Assembly (NCBI GenBank): GCA_024811115.1
Contig: JAKOGH010000121.1
Coordinates: 62,001 to 126,000 of the forward strand
DNA from: Terana coerulea
Lineage: Eukaryota; Basidiomycota; Agaricomycetes; Polyporales; Phanerochaetaceae
Direction of reading: 5' to 3'
DNA: 64,000 bases
Every line of letters begins with the position of its first letter. Positions within the stretch are counted from its first letter, which is position 1. The notes beneath the pieces are model-generated. The model did not search any database. It saw nothing but the letters and a program-made list of their open reading frames with translations, and was not told where the DNA came from. Made by a program: the position numbers and the translations under genes. Below are positions 30,563-46,173 of the stretch, piece after piece.

Positions 30563-30947
30563 TCCCTGCTGTCGCAAGCAAGGAAAAACGGCATGCTATT
30601 ACAACGGAACACACGATACAAGGCATACGCCACTGCATAATGAGCAACCAGCTCGAAGGTTTACAGCGTACTTTAATACGGATGTAGTCCGCGGTGGAAG
30701 CGGACGTTTAATGTTAGACTGAGGTTAAAGAGATCATCATACACAGCGTCACAGAACTCAGGATACTAGTCCTTGAACATAATGGGAAATGAGTGGTTGA
30801 ACAGTGATGTAACGAGAACGATGAAATACGAGGGTAGTGAGCGGTGCCGGTGAACAAGCATGTGTCTAAGTAGGATACAGATTCAAGACGTGCATCCGTC
30901 ACGAAAGAGGTCCTGCTAGCAATCCAATATGTTACACATCGAGTCCG
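30563..30947. other. Convergent 3' region, F-box B / SIP5
   Basis: 385 bp between two stop codons on opposite strands. No gene is seen. It should hold both polyadenylation regions. Confidence 0.5.
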
Positions 30948-32999
30948 TTACTCTGCATGCGCGGTGCTGTGGCTGGAGCCTGCCTCGGCGCCGGGGACAG
31001 CAGGGGCCACGGAGGGTGAGTCTAGGAGCGGCTGTTGCGCGAGCGAGTATGTCGAGGAGCCAGCGGAAGAGGGTAGGTAGTCGTACATCGAGGCGTCCGC
31101 CGGCTCGAGCGACGACGCATACGACATGTTGCGGTCGACAGGCACCGGTCTTGCCGAGGTGGTGGGGGTAGGGGCTGTCTCCATTTCATGCGAGTCTTGC
31201 GCTACCGACGCTGTGTCCTCCAGGCTAGGTTCGAGTATGGTTGGCTGAGCAGGAGAAACGTCAGTCTCGACAGAAGGAGGAGGGACTGCTGCAGCACCGT
31301 CAGTGGCAGAATCCGAAGAGGGGGCCGGCGCAGTTGCTGTCGATGATGTGGGCTCAGGAGAAGTAGCGTCTACGGGGCTCGTGACGAAGCTCTCTTGCTC
31401 GGCAGGTGGCGAGCCCACGGTCCCAGAGGCGATGTTGGTAGCACTGCGAATGGCCGCACCTATCGCGGTTGCAGGCGAAGGGGACCGTCTGGACAATGAA
31501 AATGAGGACCGGTGGCGTGATTGCGAGCGGGACGAGTCTGCGTCAGGGGCAAGAAGGCCTGGAGACGTCGGTTCGCCTGAGGGCGAAGTGCTTGTCGATG
31601 GCGTCACCGACGCGTCTGCTGAAGATGAGCCTGCTGCAATATTATCGCCACCAGCCTCAGAAGTCTCGCCAGCTTCTCTTTTCTTCTTAGCCTCTTCTTC
31701 CTGTTGTTTCCGTTGCTGCTCTTCATGATCCAACAACGACAACCGCATAGCTTCCATGATCATGAGCTGCTGACTCGTGAGAAACAACGTGGAAGGCTAT
31801 ACGGTAGTGACCATACCTCTTCCAGGTCTTGTCCACCGAGGCCCATTTGTCCCAAGTATTGGTTGAGATCAGGATTCTGCTGCTGCCGCCTTCTCGAGCG
31901 CCTGCTACTCCGCTCCGTCGCCGCCCCGGCGTTCTCGCCATTCTCTCCGGCAACATCTTCGGGGTTCAGTGCGTGTATGCGGCCGCTGCTGATGCCCACA
32001 GGAATCAGTCTGTCGCCCACTTGCCGCATAATAATCCTGCGGTTCGCGCGGCGAGCAACGGCCGCACGCACAGCCGCCAACTTCGCCTCCCAATCAGGTC
32101 GTATTTGATCTTGAGGCTGCGTAAGTGGGCGGGACGTTTGTCTGTAGAGATGACTTTACCAATGGTCACGACTTCGGGACTGTCAGCACCGAAGCTCTTG
32201 CGTCGCCGCTTCAAGGCAGCGTTCGGGCCCTCCTGCGTAGTTGGCGAGTTTGTCCATATTGGGGATGGCTGTATGTACGCAACGGAGTACGAAGTGGCGG
32301 GGCCCTGTTAGAACGTCGATAGCGAGACGAAAGGAACAAACTGACCCATCCTTCGCTGTTGATTCCCGCGCGCCATGACGGTGGGGTGTAGACAACCCGA
32401 AGTTCTCCTGCACACAATATGGGCAGGAGGCAGGTTCGGAGACGATGTGGGTGGTGGTAGCGTCTGCACGCTTAATCTGTACGAAACATTCGGTACAGAT
32501 ATCCTGGTCGCAACATCGAGATTTGTTTATATTAGGGGGATAATACTGGTGTATGTGAAGCATGTCAGCTAATGTCTGCGACGAAGGCCAATGTAGCACG
32601 TACCAAAAAGCAAATAGGACACTCTGCAGCGCCACGGTACACACCAACTTCCGGATGTCGCTGGGGTTCTTTGCCCGTGGTGCTCGGCCGTTTGTGGTGA
32701 GTCCGAGAGTTGTTCGAATGGAGAGAGCTGGAGTCCGGTCGTGTGATGGACGAGTCCGCCTCGGTCCCCTCGGCCTGCGGAGGCTCCTTCATTGCAGCAA
32801 TAATCTGCTCATCGTCCCAGTTATCTTCGTAATCCTCTAGTGGTCGGTAAAACGGAGCCAGCTTCCGTTCGACGATGAGCTGAGTGACGATGGACTGGTT
32901 CCAGTCCCTGGGGCCGGTGTAGATGCCCTGAGGTGTCAGGTGCCCCAAGTCGACGGTCTCGTCGTGATGACCTCGTCCAGACGAGGAAGTGTTGCCCAT
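30948..32999 (-). CDS. SIP5: SIP5-like protein
   Basis: Four exons on the minus strand: 32999-32604, 32545-32346, 32268-31817 and 31769-30948. The start [10 protein letters not shown] could carry an N-myristoylation signal. The SIP5 core follows: a split CxxC zinc site ([41 protein letters not shown]), then [25 protein letters not shown] and [16 protein letters not shown]. The last 250 residues are a Ser/Thr/Pro-rich tail of low complexity. Yeast Sip5 interacts with Snf1 and the Reg1/Glc7 phosphatase in glucose signalling; the same link here is inferred. The frame breaks at 32097-32098, where CC on the coding strand needs CCC. Confidence 0.85.
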
Positions 33000-34092
33000 G
33001 ATGACCTGGCTGTCGTAAGCGGCGTCGTCGTCGTCGAGGACGGAGGCGTTGGTTCTGAGTCAAGTACGCTTGCTGACCGTAAGTAGCCGCACACCGTCCT
33101 CAGACACGCCGGCGCCTATACGGCCTTGTCGTCACTTGCTCCCCGCCCGCTTACCACCGTCGGTCACCGCCACGACTGCGCTCTTGTTTCCGTCTCGGGG
33201 TGCACAACATCTTCGCGTGATCGGCTTGTTTGTCGACCTACGCGCCATGGCAAGTCTCAGCAGTGCGTTGACAGCGCTGTCTGGTTGGTCTTGGAATATC
33301 TGGATCTTACGCTCGGACTCGGATTTCGGGAAGGCATCCCCTGACGTTCACCACCACCTTTCCAACCCCTTGGCCAAGATGTATCTCCCGAAGAACTTCT
33401 ACGGGAAACAACACAGAACAGGAACCATCAACCTACCTGTACTCGCTCCTCAGACCTCTATGCGGTTCTCAATGAACCATCGTAGTACCGACACCCACCA
33501 TCCCATGGGATTTTCTCAAGACTCTGCCAATGCACAACTCCGGCTGCAGAGGAACATGAAGCCGAAAGTCTTCGCGTATGTTCTATACATTTCCAACACA
33601 CTCATGCCACGAAAGCAATAGGTATGGGTTGTCCCACGGATAGTGAAGCTTTGGTTGGAGGCCGGTGTCAGATGTAACTTCGGCTACTCAGGATAGGGAA
33701 GCTGTGTGAATTGCGCCATTCTGTAGCAGGTGTTCGCATACGTTGTAGAGCGTCCCTTGCAATCCCATGTCCTCTTACCGTTCTCATGCTCCATTCTGCT
33801 CTACAAGGTCCTTCATCCTGATCCAAATGCTCTCTGTCCTGCCTCACCGCCCCAGCATCCCGCCGTGGTGAGAAAATTTTCCGCTCGGTCTGTTTTCCAC
33901 GCCAATTGGGCCGGAAATGTGCCACGTCAGCTTTCCAGGGCGACTCAGAAAGTTCGGGCGTGATGGTACATATACACGCGCCCGCGACCTGTGCGGGACC
34001 CCGCCGACGAACATTTCTGCACTCTACTTCCCCCCGTCACGACCTTCTTTCATTTCTCGAGCTGAGATTCTTCATCTCGCTCTCTCGTCGTC
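33000..34092. promoter_or_regulatory. Divergent intergenic region, SIP5 / SERCA
   Basis: About 1.1 kb between head-to-head start codons. Open frames inside lack any recognisable domain or splice logic, so I call none. Both promoters should be here. Confidence 0.45.
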
Positions 34093-37580
<3,488 letters not shown>

Positions 37581-37934
37581 GTAGATGCGACTATGTTGTA
37601 TAGACCCTTATAATGTATCCCTTATGAACTTGAATGGCTTCTGCCTGCCATTATCTGTTGGTGCCCGCGATGTTGTTGCGCTGTGCGGATTTGTCCTCAA
37701 CTGTGTGGCGCAGACTGACCAAGTGACTGTCTCGCGACTTGCCACCATGTACTCATCAAGACACTGCAATCTCCAGCTTTACTTATGACATCCAGGGACT
37801 GCCTCTATCTCATACAATCGCGATATCACAAAACTAATATGTATCGTATGTACATGAGTAGAGAGTAACGAAATAGCGCAAACAAGATATACTATCCAGA
37901 GATGGTACACAAAATACGGAGTCGCGCTCTCAGT
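37581..37934. other. Convergent 3' region, SERCA / F-box C
   Basis: 354 bp between stop codons on opposite strands; no gene seen. Confidence 0.5.
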
Positions 37935-40452
37935 TCACTCTTCAACAGGCTCTGCGTCTAGCTTGATGAACATCGCAGTTCCTTGGTCAACCTCTTTCAG
38001 CATCGCTGCTGGCAGCTCTTCCCTTGGTACCGAATCCGAGATGAGATAAACGCGTATGGTATGTTCCCTCTGCCATGTTGAGAGGGCGCTGAAATAATCC
38101 CGGTCCGTGGGACTCCCAACGCCATGTCTAACGTGGAGAAGTCAGAAGAGGGTACACGTTTAAATCAGTAAAGAGATCAGCTCACTCTTCCTTGAGGTGA
38201 TTGAGCACCTCCGGCTTGGGTCGAGGCTGAAGTGTTGACTTCGCTCCTATGTCTGTTGGAACAACCTCGAAGCATCGCCCGCATCGCCAGGATGACGAAT
38301 TCTCGTCAGTCACAGTGGCATCGAGCGCTACCCATTGCGCTGCGGCCTCCATCGAGCTTGCCATAGCAGCATGCGCCTCAGATACCGTCTCAAATTTAAT
38401 ATCTGTTGTCCGCTGTTTACGAAAGAACTTCCTCATTTCGGGGTGTTCCCGGAACTGCATAAAGACTGATCAGATGTACGAACACCCGTGTATGACTGAT
38501 GAACTTACGGCAGCACGCCAGTTTGTGATACAAAGTCTCCTGGGTCCGGAAGCTGCACAAACAAAACGAACGGGCAGTTTGTCCATGTCTTTCACTGTTG
38601 CCGTCTTTGGGACCAGTCCACAATGCTCAATCATGGGCACCAAGAGCCGAACGGCTGTGGTGTACCCCTGGGGTCGCCAATATGGCGCAGGAAGTTTGCG
38701 GAAAGCCAGACTGCTGTAGGTATCAAACTCGTAGAGTGTATAGGAAGATTGGGCCCTTCTCTTGCATAGATGCGCCAGGATGTTGAGGTAGGCCCTGGTG
38801 GTGGGAGCAGTAGTCGCATTGGAAAAAGATCCCTACGGCAAGTGAAGGAGGGTCCACCTCCGCAGCGGGATCAAGCGGGAGGGCTTCTCTCACGAGTTTT
38901 GCAAAGTACTTCCGACTGTCCTGCTGCCACTTTTCGTTAAATGTCGGTAGAGATGTCTTCAAGAACTCGAAGCTCTCGACAGTACCTTTGTTGGTCACCG
39001 GGGATTCGACCACCTTGCGCACAGCGTTCATCTTCAGAGCGACGATGATCCTTGGGAGCTAAGTAGCAGGGACGGTACGGTAGTATGTCCAACATGGCTT
39101 CACAGAATGTCTTCTGACGTTCTTGCATAACGTTTTGTCGTTCCTCCTCTTCTAGACGAGCCGTCTTGACTTTCTCGAGGACTTCGAGTATGGAGGGCAT
39201 GGCCAATGCCCACGCTGGGCCGGCATCAGCATGGTCGTAAATGGGAATTTCGTACTGTAGTGGTGCTTACATCTGTCCGTCAGTGCTCTGGGTTGATGAA
39301 GCGCGGGAAGCTTCTCGAATTCTTCCCTTTGGGCATATGTCATCGCCGCAACATCTTTGCTCCAGCCTAAGTCGTCTAATTTCTGGATTATACTAAATAA
39401 TAGGCCTCATGAATTCACACAGCTATCGCGATGTGGAGAAAGGAAATTGGTTACCCTTTTGTGCCGGTGGATCTTCAGTGCATTGATCTCAGCTGAACGA
39501 GATTGCTTCCTATTCAGGAGCCAGGCTCTTACGTGTGGAATGATCTGAAACGTGCCCGTTAATATCGATGCGTTCAAGAGCTCAAAGGGAAGGAATCGAG
39601 CCTTTCTGCGCCCTCTTGTGCGTTGAAGTAGCCGAAGAATATATTCCGTGCGTTCTTCTATGGTCTTTGCTTCCAAAAGGGACTCTATGTTTTCAACGTC
39701 CTCGGCCCGGAGCATTGAGCTATTAAGCGTGCTGTCCACTAATTCTTACGTCGTCAATTGTTGACAAAAACACTTGATCTTTGAAGATTGAATGCTCACT
39801 TAGGTTGTGCGTCTGAGTATATAAGCAGACCACGTCGGTGACCTGCACCTTTGCCGCTGCGCGACTGAGCTGCAAGGGTTCGAACATGGTGCCCAAGGAT
39901 AGCTGGGGTGTGTATGTGCTTCGTTCATATTCCTCGAGCGAGTTCGCATCGTATTTCTTGCAATGGCGCTTCCAGGCATCCCAGATCATTACGTTGCTGT
40001 TATGTTGAAGGCAATTCTGCGCGCTCCCGTTCAGCTGCCAGTCACCAAAAACATAGCGCCACGCTGGCAGCACTCACATGGCAGTTCGTGCAGAACAAGA
40101 AGTTTGCGAGCGCTGGGAATCAGGTGTCTTCTGGACAGTCGACAAAACCTTCGAGGTTTCTGAACGCAGCCTTCCAGTAAGGGAGCGCGGTTCGAGCATG
40201 CGTCAACAGAGCGCGCAGCAACTTGCCAGCCCTCGCCAAGTGCAGGAGGTCGAGTGGTTCAAGGTGGGAGAATATCTGCGCATACATATGGTGAGAATAT
40301 CTTCATAAACTTACGATCCAGCGTACCTCGTATATGATGTCAAGGGGCACATTCGGTAGTTCCTCCAACCGACCGCGTTTTCCTCCAACTCGGCGTCCCG
40401 CCATCCCTACCGTCGCATTCTTTGCCTTAGACTTCTTCGCTTTCCGCGCCAT
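37935..40452 (-). pseudogene. Long-form F-box protein, copy C, probably broken
   Basis: Exon 1 (40452-40327) is basic and ends with the F-box start (RLEELPNVPLDIIYE). Exon 2 from 40275 continues IFSHLEPLDLLHLARAGKLL and FVDCPEDT. There an in-frame TGA (40120-40122) replaces the Cys codon of copy D, and a frame change follows near 40070. Downstream are zinc-type residues (NCLQHNSN, HCKKYD), helical blocks (LLEAKTIEERTEYILRLLQR, EEFEKLPALHQPRALTDR), FFQCDYCSHHQ and WRCGRCFEVV. The C-terminus LKEVDQGTAMFIKLDAEP is intact to 37935. The TGA is not a homopolymer error, so loss of function is likely. Copy D lies directly upstream in tandem. Confidence 0.6.
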
Positions 40453-40789
40453 CTTCGAATGCCGGGTGAAGGAGACACGAAGGCGCGTATTCGGAGGTTA
40501 CTGTAAGTTCCAGCAAGGCCCCGACGGCGCCTGTCCGACGCTGCAAGTCCCCGCACAAACAATGTTAATGAGGAATGTTAACATCGCTGGGCAACACAGA
40601 CGAGAGACATGTTTACAATAATGATAACGAACCTGCATATTTCGTGCATATTGAGCCTTCACTAGTGCATGATACATCGAGAGCAGGGATCTACACAATT
40701 GCGAGTCACGGTTCGGTGGAGGTAGAAAAGAGAGAAAAATCTCCAAGCAGCAGGGGAGCTTGAAATCATACCACCCCCAAGTTCAACGT
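40453..40789. other. Spacer between tandem F-box copies C and D
   Basis: 337 bp from the stop of copy D to the start of copy C, both on the minus strand. It should hold the copy C promoter; nothing else is seen. Confidence 0.45.
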
Positions 40790-43324
40790 TCAACCATCGG
40801 CAAGTTCTTCGAGAGGCTCTGCGTCTGACTTGATAAACGCCGCCGTCCCTTGGTCAACCTCTTTCTGCAACACCTCTGGTAGATTCTTCCTTTGGGACAG
40901 AGTCCAATATCAGATAAACCCGTATGGCCTTCTCGTTCTTCCATGTCGAGGAAATGCTGAAAAAATCTTCGGTAGTCGGGTTGACGATGTGATGCCTAAC
41001 ATGGTAGATCAGAGGTGCCTTCACATTCAAGGGGTATGAACTTACTCTTCCTTGAGATGGTTGAGCACCTCTGGCTTGGAGCGAACCTTATATGTCTTCG
41101 CCGCTGAGTATCTACGGAGGACCTCAAAGCATTGTCCGCAGCGCCAAGTTGTATCATCGTCGCTGACTTCCATGGCATGTAATGATACTTTTGTCGCTGC
41201 CGGCTCCATTGATCTTGCAATGACACTATACGCTTCGGACACCGTCTCGAACTTAGGATTGGTTATTGACTGAAAGGATGCCTCTTCTATACGACTTAAA
41301 TCCCAGAGCTGTATGAGAACTGATCAATAATGCGGACAATGCAACATTATGACCAATAAACTTACAGTAGCTCGCCAATTTGTGACACTGAGGCTCTTAG
41401 GTCCGGAGAGAAGGGAGGCCGCATAGACCATGCGGATGTCTGATGCATCCAAGGCTCCCACTGTCGCCGTCTTCGGGTCTAGCCCGCAATGTTTGATCAG
41501 AGGCGCCAAGAGTGGTGAAGCTGTCCTGAACCGTTCGGGCTGCCAATACGTACGGGGAAGGCTGCGTATCGCCGCGCTGCGGTATGGATCACCGTGTGCA
41601 CGATCCACATAGCTCGAAAAGACCCTTTTCGCGCATAAGTGCGATAGTATCGTAGGATAGACCAGGGTGCTCTTGCAGTGTTCGCATTGGAAGAAGGTCC
41701 CGACTGCGAGCTTCAAAGGGTCCACCTCCAAAGCGGCGTCGAGTGTGAGAACTTGTCTCACAAGGTTCGCAAGGTATTCGCGACCGTCTTGCTGCCATTT
41801 CTCGGTGAAAGTTGGCAGAGAGGCCTCAAGAAAGCCAAAGCTCTCGACAGTGACTTCGTCGGTCGACGGCGATTCTACTAGCTCCCTTACGTCGTCCATA
41901 TGCAGCGCGACATCCAAAGGAGCTGGAAGCGAGTATCTGTAAGGCTGTAGCTTCACAAGTGCTTCGCACATTATTGTCAGTCGTTTTTCCAAGATGTTTT
42001 GCCTTTCCCTCTCCAGACGGGTCACCCTCACTTTCTCTAGGAATTCGATCAAGGACGGCTCGGCATTCTTCCATGCTGCACCACTATCAGCGTGTACACC
42101 AAGTGCACGCTAGCGTTAGATGTGGTGCTTACATCTGTCCGTCAGTGCTTTGGGCTGGGAGATCGCAGGAAGCTTCTCGAATTCTTTCTTTTGTTGATAG
42201 GTCATCCCTGCGATGTCTTCCTTCCAGCCCAAAGCCTCTAATCTCTGAATTGTGCTGTATATGCGGCATAAATTGACATCGCTGGCGCAACATGGAGCAG
42301 GTGGCATGCTTGCCTTTCGTAACGAGCTCTCCTCAGCGAGAGAAGCTCGTCTGCTCGAGACCGCTTCTTCTTCTGCATCCATATCCTGACGTTCAAGATC
42401 ATCTGGAAAACACCTGTCAGTACCGCTGCCTGCGAGAGTAACACAGTAAGTGTCGAGCCTTTCTCTGTCCTTCTACATGCCGAATGAGCCACTGAATGTA
42501 TCCCGTACGTTCTTCTATCTTCTTTGCTGTCAATATGGCATGTAGCTTCGTAATATCTTTGCGCGAGACTAACTTGTACGGATCGCTATTCGCGGCTTTT
42601 CCGCCTCGTCAGAGGCTGGCAAAATTCTGAACGCCGAGTACTCACTTCCGTGGTACCACTCGCTATATATAAATACCACCTGGGACATCAGCACTTTCGA
42701 GACCGTGTCTTCGAGCTCCAGGGGTGAGAACACGGTGGCTAACTGCCGCCCCGACATGTAGTCATCCAATTCCAGTCTTTGCACTTCTACGTCGCACTTC
42801 TTGCAATAACGTCTCCAGCCATCCCATATAAGCACGCGGCTGTTATGTTTTTGACAATTCTTTGCATTCTCATTGAGCGACCGGTCTCCGAAAACAAAGG
42901 ACCACGCAGGCGTAGTACTCACGTGGCAATTCGTGCAAAATAAGAAGTTCGTGAGCTTTGGGTAGCACGTGTCTTCGGGACAGTCGAAAAAATTAGCGAG
43001 GTTGTGGTATGCGGCCTTCCAGTACGGGGGCGCGTTTCGCGCATGCATCAACAGAGCGCGTAGTAACTTGCTAGTCCTCGCCATGTGCAGGAGGTCGAGG
43101 GGTTGAAGATGGGAGAATATCTACGCATAAATAGAGTGAAGCAATACCTGTCCACATTTTTCAGTGCAACTTACCTCAAATATGATGTCAAGAGGCATGC
43201 TGGGTAGCTCCTCCAACCGACCGCGTTTTCCTCGAATGCGGCGTCCCACCATCGGCACGTGCCCTGTACCTTCTGTCCATGCCGCCGCATCCTTTGGTTC
43301 AGAATTCTTCACCTTTCGTGCCAT
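40790..43324 (-). CDS. Long-form F-box protein with several CxxC sites (copy D)
   Basis: Exon 1 is 43324-43175 and exon 2 begins at 43120. The F-box reads RLEELPSMPLDIIFE, IFSHLQPLDLLHMARTSKLL and ANFFDCPEDTCYPKL. Zinc-type pairs follow: FLFCTNCH, NCQKHNSRVLIW and RRYCKKCD, then FFQCEHCKSTLVYPTILSHLC and, near the end, WRCGQCFEVL. Helical blocks between them (KLHAILTAKKIEERTGYIQ, EFEKLPAISQPKALTDR, VTVESFGFLEASLPTFTEKW) match copy C. The protein would be roughly 680 residues, twice the short forms. Breaks lie near 42572 (TT for TTT), 42455 and 40884. Because SSB, NDK and others break the same way, I keep it as a gene. An SCF adaptor role is inferred from the F-box alone. Confidence 0.6.
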
Positions 43325-46173
43325 TGAAAATGGTCGGGCTAGTGGGGCCGTCGCAGAGTGCTGGAGGAGAAGCTGGTCAAGAGGAGTGGTTAGCGCCTGC
43401 TGTGGGCGGAGTCCGGACGCCCCTTCCTAATCCGTCAGCGCCACAAGGCCGTCGCTACGGCCCGAGCCAACTCTTGAGCGCTTGAGCTTTCAACTCCATC
43501 ACCTTGCCATCAGCGACCACGGTTGGCATTCCGCCCGAGCTCCTTAGTCTGTGAACGACTCCAAGGGCGGTAATTCTTGTAATGATATGGAAACTCACTT
43601 AAAACGCCAAACAGCTGGCTAGCGCATGCTCGCGTTCAATGGGTTCTTTACGCTGGTGGAGTTGCGCAAGACTCGGACGCGACCATCCAACCCAGTCAAA
43701 TGCAACCAGAAGCGATTTAGGGCAGAAGTAGTAAGGGATTTGAGTCTCTCATTGATCAATACCTACCCATAATGCATGGTAAAACATTTGTATGTCTTGC
43801 ATACGCGTGAGTGGTCTCCTCAGGCATCGGAGTAGCGACTCCCGGGAACAGATGGGTGGTCTATCTGGTGTAGGTGAGTCCCAACAACGCCACTGCAAAC
43901 ACTCGTTCAGTGAAAATTTTCAAGCTTGTCATTGTCGCTTGAGCAATCTTAAACAACGAACGTGGTGCATAGTCGTAATATATGCGACTATATGCGTCAT
44001 GTATTGGACTGCACACCTCGGATGGTGACGGCCGCAACGTTTGACCGGTTTGCGGCCGCGAAAAGATCCAACGCCGATTTAAAAATCAGATGCATGTAAG
44101 TGGCCTTTTCAGACGAATATGTACCGCTTGAAACGTCTCTGACGCTATCGCAGGCCCACACGATGCGAACTCTCGTCGCCGGCCAGTAATTAAACGCCGC
44201 CTATTTCTAGAAAAGTGATGGTGCAAAGCGCGACAAGGCCAGGGTGCAGTTGCAGAACGTCCGATCGGAATTCGGCTCTTGTAACGCTGCAACACAAGCC
44301 TCCCCATCTCGAGATTTTGGGATCAGCCTAAGCGATCAGAAGCCCACGGGGGCTGGACAATCAGCGGCCAACTCTTCCCACAGATCGGTACTGGAATGCC
44401 AGACGAACCGTCACGAACGTACAACATTTTGCGGCGAAGAATGCTGGATCTGTCGTACGTCTCCCACAAGTTTCGTGCTTGTGCATCTTGCAGTGATAGA
44501 CTCTGGCACCGCAGTGTCAGCACAGAAGCGCATGGGTATGGGCCATTCATACACCGGCTGCCGAATACCTCTTGTTTTTACGACAGACGGGCCGCATGGG
44601 TAAAACAAGCTGATAGCTCCAAGCCACGAGATCCGTACCATGGGAGTTTGGCTCTCGGCACCGAAGACATACGCCCCATCCGACCGCTCTGCCGAGCCCA
44701 CAAAACAAGCTTTTCGCGCTCCTCTCCCACCGGGACCGAACGCGCGCACGGGCTTGGTACCACGCCTACTTCCTACCGAGGCAGCCCGTTCCCAACGACC
44801 CAGCGCACGCTCCGCGCGCGAGCTTCTGCGTACCGGCTCTGTGGGCGGCGCGGTGCACGCACGGACGCAGGCTGCGTGTGGGCCCCTGCGGGCCCCGCCT
44901 CGGTCATCCATTGTGTGTCAAGACCGAACTACCCGACATGAAGATTCGACATGCACGGTCAGTGCACAGTTGCCTCTCTTCACAATCCAGAAGGTGCTAC
45001 ATATTGTCCATATGTCCATGCCCGTGTCGGCGTACATACCCTTGTGCGGACGCAGATTGGTATCAGCGCAACGACCATTTACCCGCCCCAAGTCCGTCGA
45101 CGTCTCAGCGCAGCAGCAGCCTCGTACGCAACCCACCTGGAATGTCCGTCTTCTAAATTCCAGCCAAGAAGCTCAGCTCACAAGAAGCACAGTTGCTGAC
45201 TCAGCCACCGCGCACGGCGGCCTGGGCTGGCGCGAAGGTCGGTCGTTGCCATCCGCCGGCACGCGTGAGTCGTCAGCAAGTCGCCAATACAGAAGCGCAA
45301 CTGCATCCCCAAGAATCGCGGCGAAGCCACCGAGCATTCAGATGCGTTGTGCCCGATTGGGGGAACACTGGCGAAGCGTCGGAAGAACCGCGCGGGCGGG
45401 TGCACTCTGCCTCGTTGTGCATCCTCCGTCGAACAGCGTGAGAAGTGCCGGGAAGGCGCCGACACAGTGAATATTTGGGTTGTGCGTAGAGTACGTATCT
45501 TAGGTGAATAGTATTACGAGTAATGCTACAATGCGTGCACATGCCAGGACAAAAACAACTGAGAGTTGCGTACGATGAGGGTAATATTACGTGTTGTATG
45601 GACGTGACAGTGAGTGAGGGATGATCGATGCGGGTTGGTGCGTGCAGAGAGTCCATGAGAGCGTTGGTGCAGTGCGAATACTTTAGAGGGAAAAGGTGAC
45701 GAAACACGAACGGGGGAAGAGAGCGAGTTTCCACATGGGGTGGCGAAGAACGTGAAAGGGATGCCCGAAGAATGCGAATGTCGAAGGCATTTCCGAAGAA
45801 GAGTAAAAGGCAGAATGCGGCCTCGTGCCGCAGTCGAACACAAGAAGAGCCTGCTATGGCCACCAGCGACAAGTGCGCGAAGACCGAAGTAGACGCCACC
45901 GCCACTATCGTAGGCAGCGGATCCATGTCGCGTGTGCTCGCCGTGAGAATGCTCTCGAGAGCCAAGCCTGAAGACGATTCGCATCCTGGGAGGGTTGACG
46001 TATCGGGCAGGCGCTTGTTGTTCGAGACAAGAGCGTGGCGCCGGAGACAAGAGCGACGAATGGACTGGTAATGCGAGTAGCTATACACCGACGTACCACC
46101 GTTGAGTAAATGGTAGAAAATGCAACGCTGTTGGCACACACCTGCAAGACGGCGAAGGGAATGGCCAAGCAGC
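43325..46173. other. 2.8 kb with no supported gene
   Basis: No domain, splice-consistent exon chain or RNA gene is recognised. A GC-rich stretch at about 44640-45470 stays open for 276 codons on the plus strand, but the opposite strand is also open over much of it and composition looks random. The right part (about 45500-46170) is probably the 3' flank of the arrestin-domain gene. Confidence 0.4.

Noticed and set aside
31770..31816. Frame break in SIP5 at the last intron
   Set aside because: Using the acceptor at 31770 joins DLEE to QLMIMEAM in frame; no error is needed there.
33049..33621. 190-codon open frame between SIP5 and SERCA
   Set aside because: No domain, poor start context and it lies in a divergent promoter region.
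44640..45470. 276-codon open frame
   Set aside because: No domain, no splice logic and random-looking composition with Cys, Arg and Pro scattered. GC-rich DNA gives such frames by chance.
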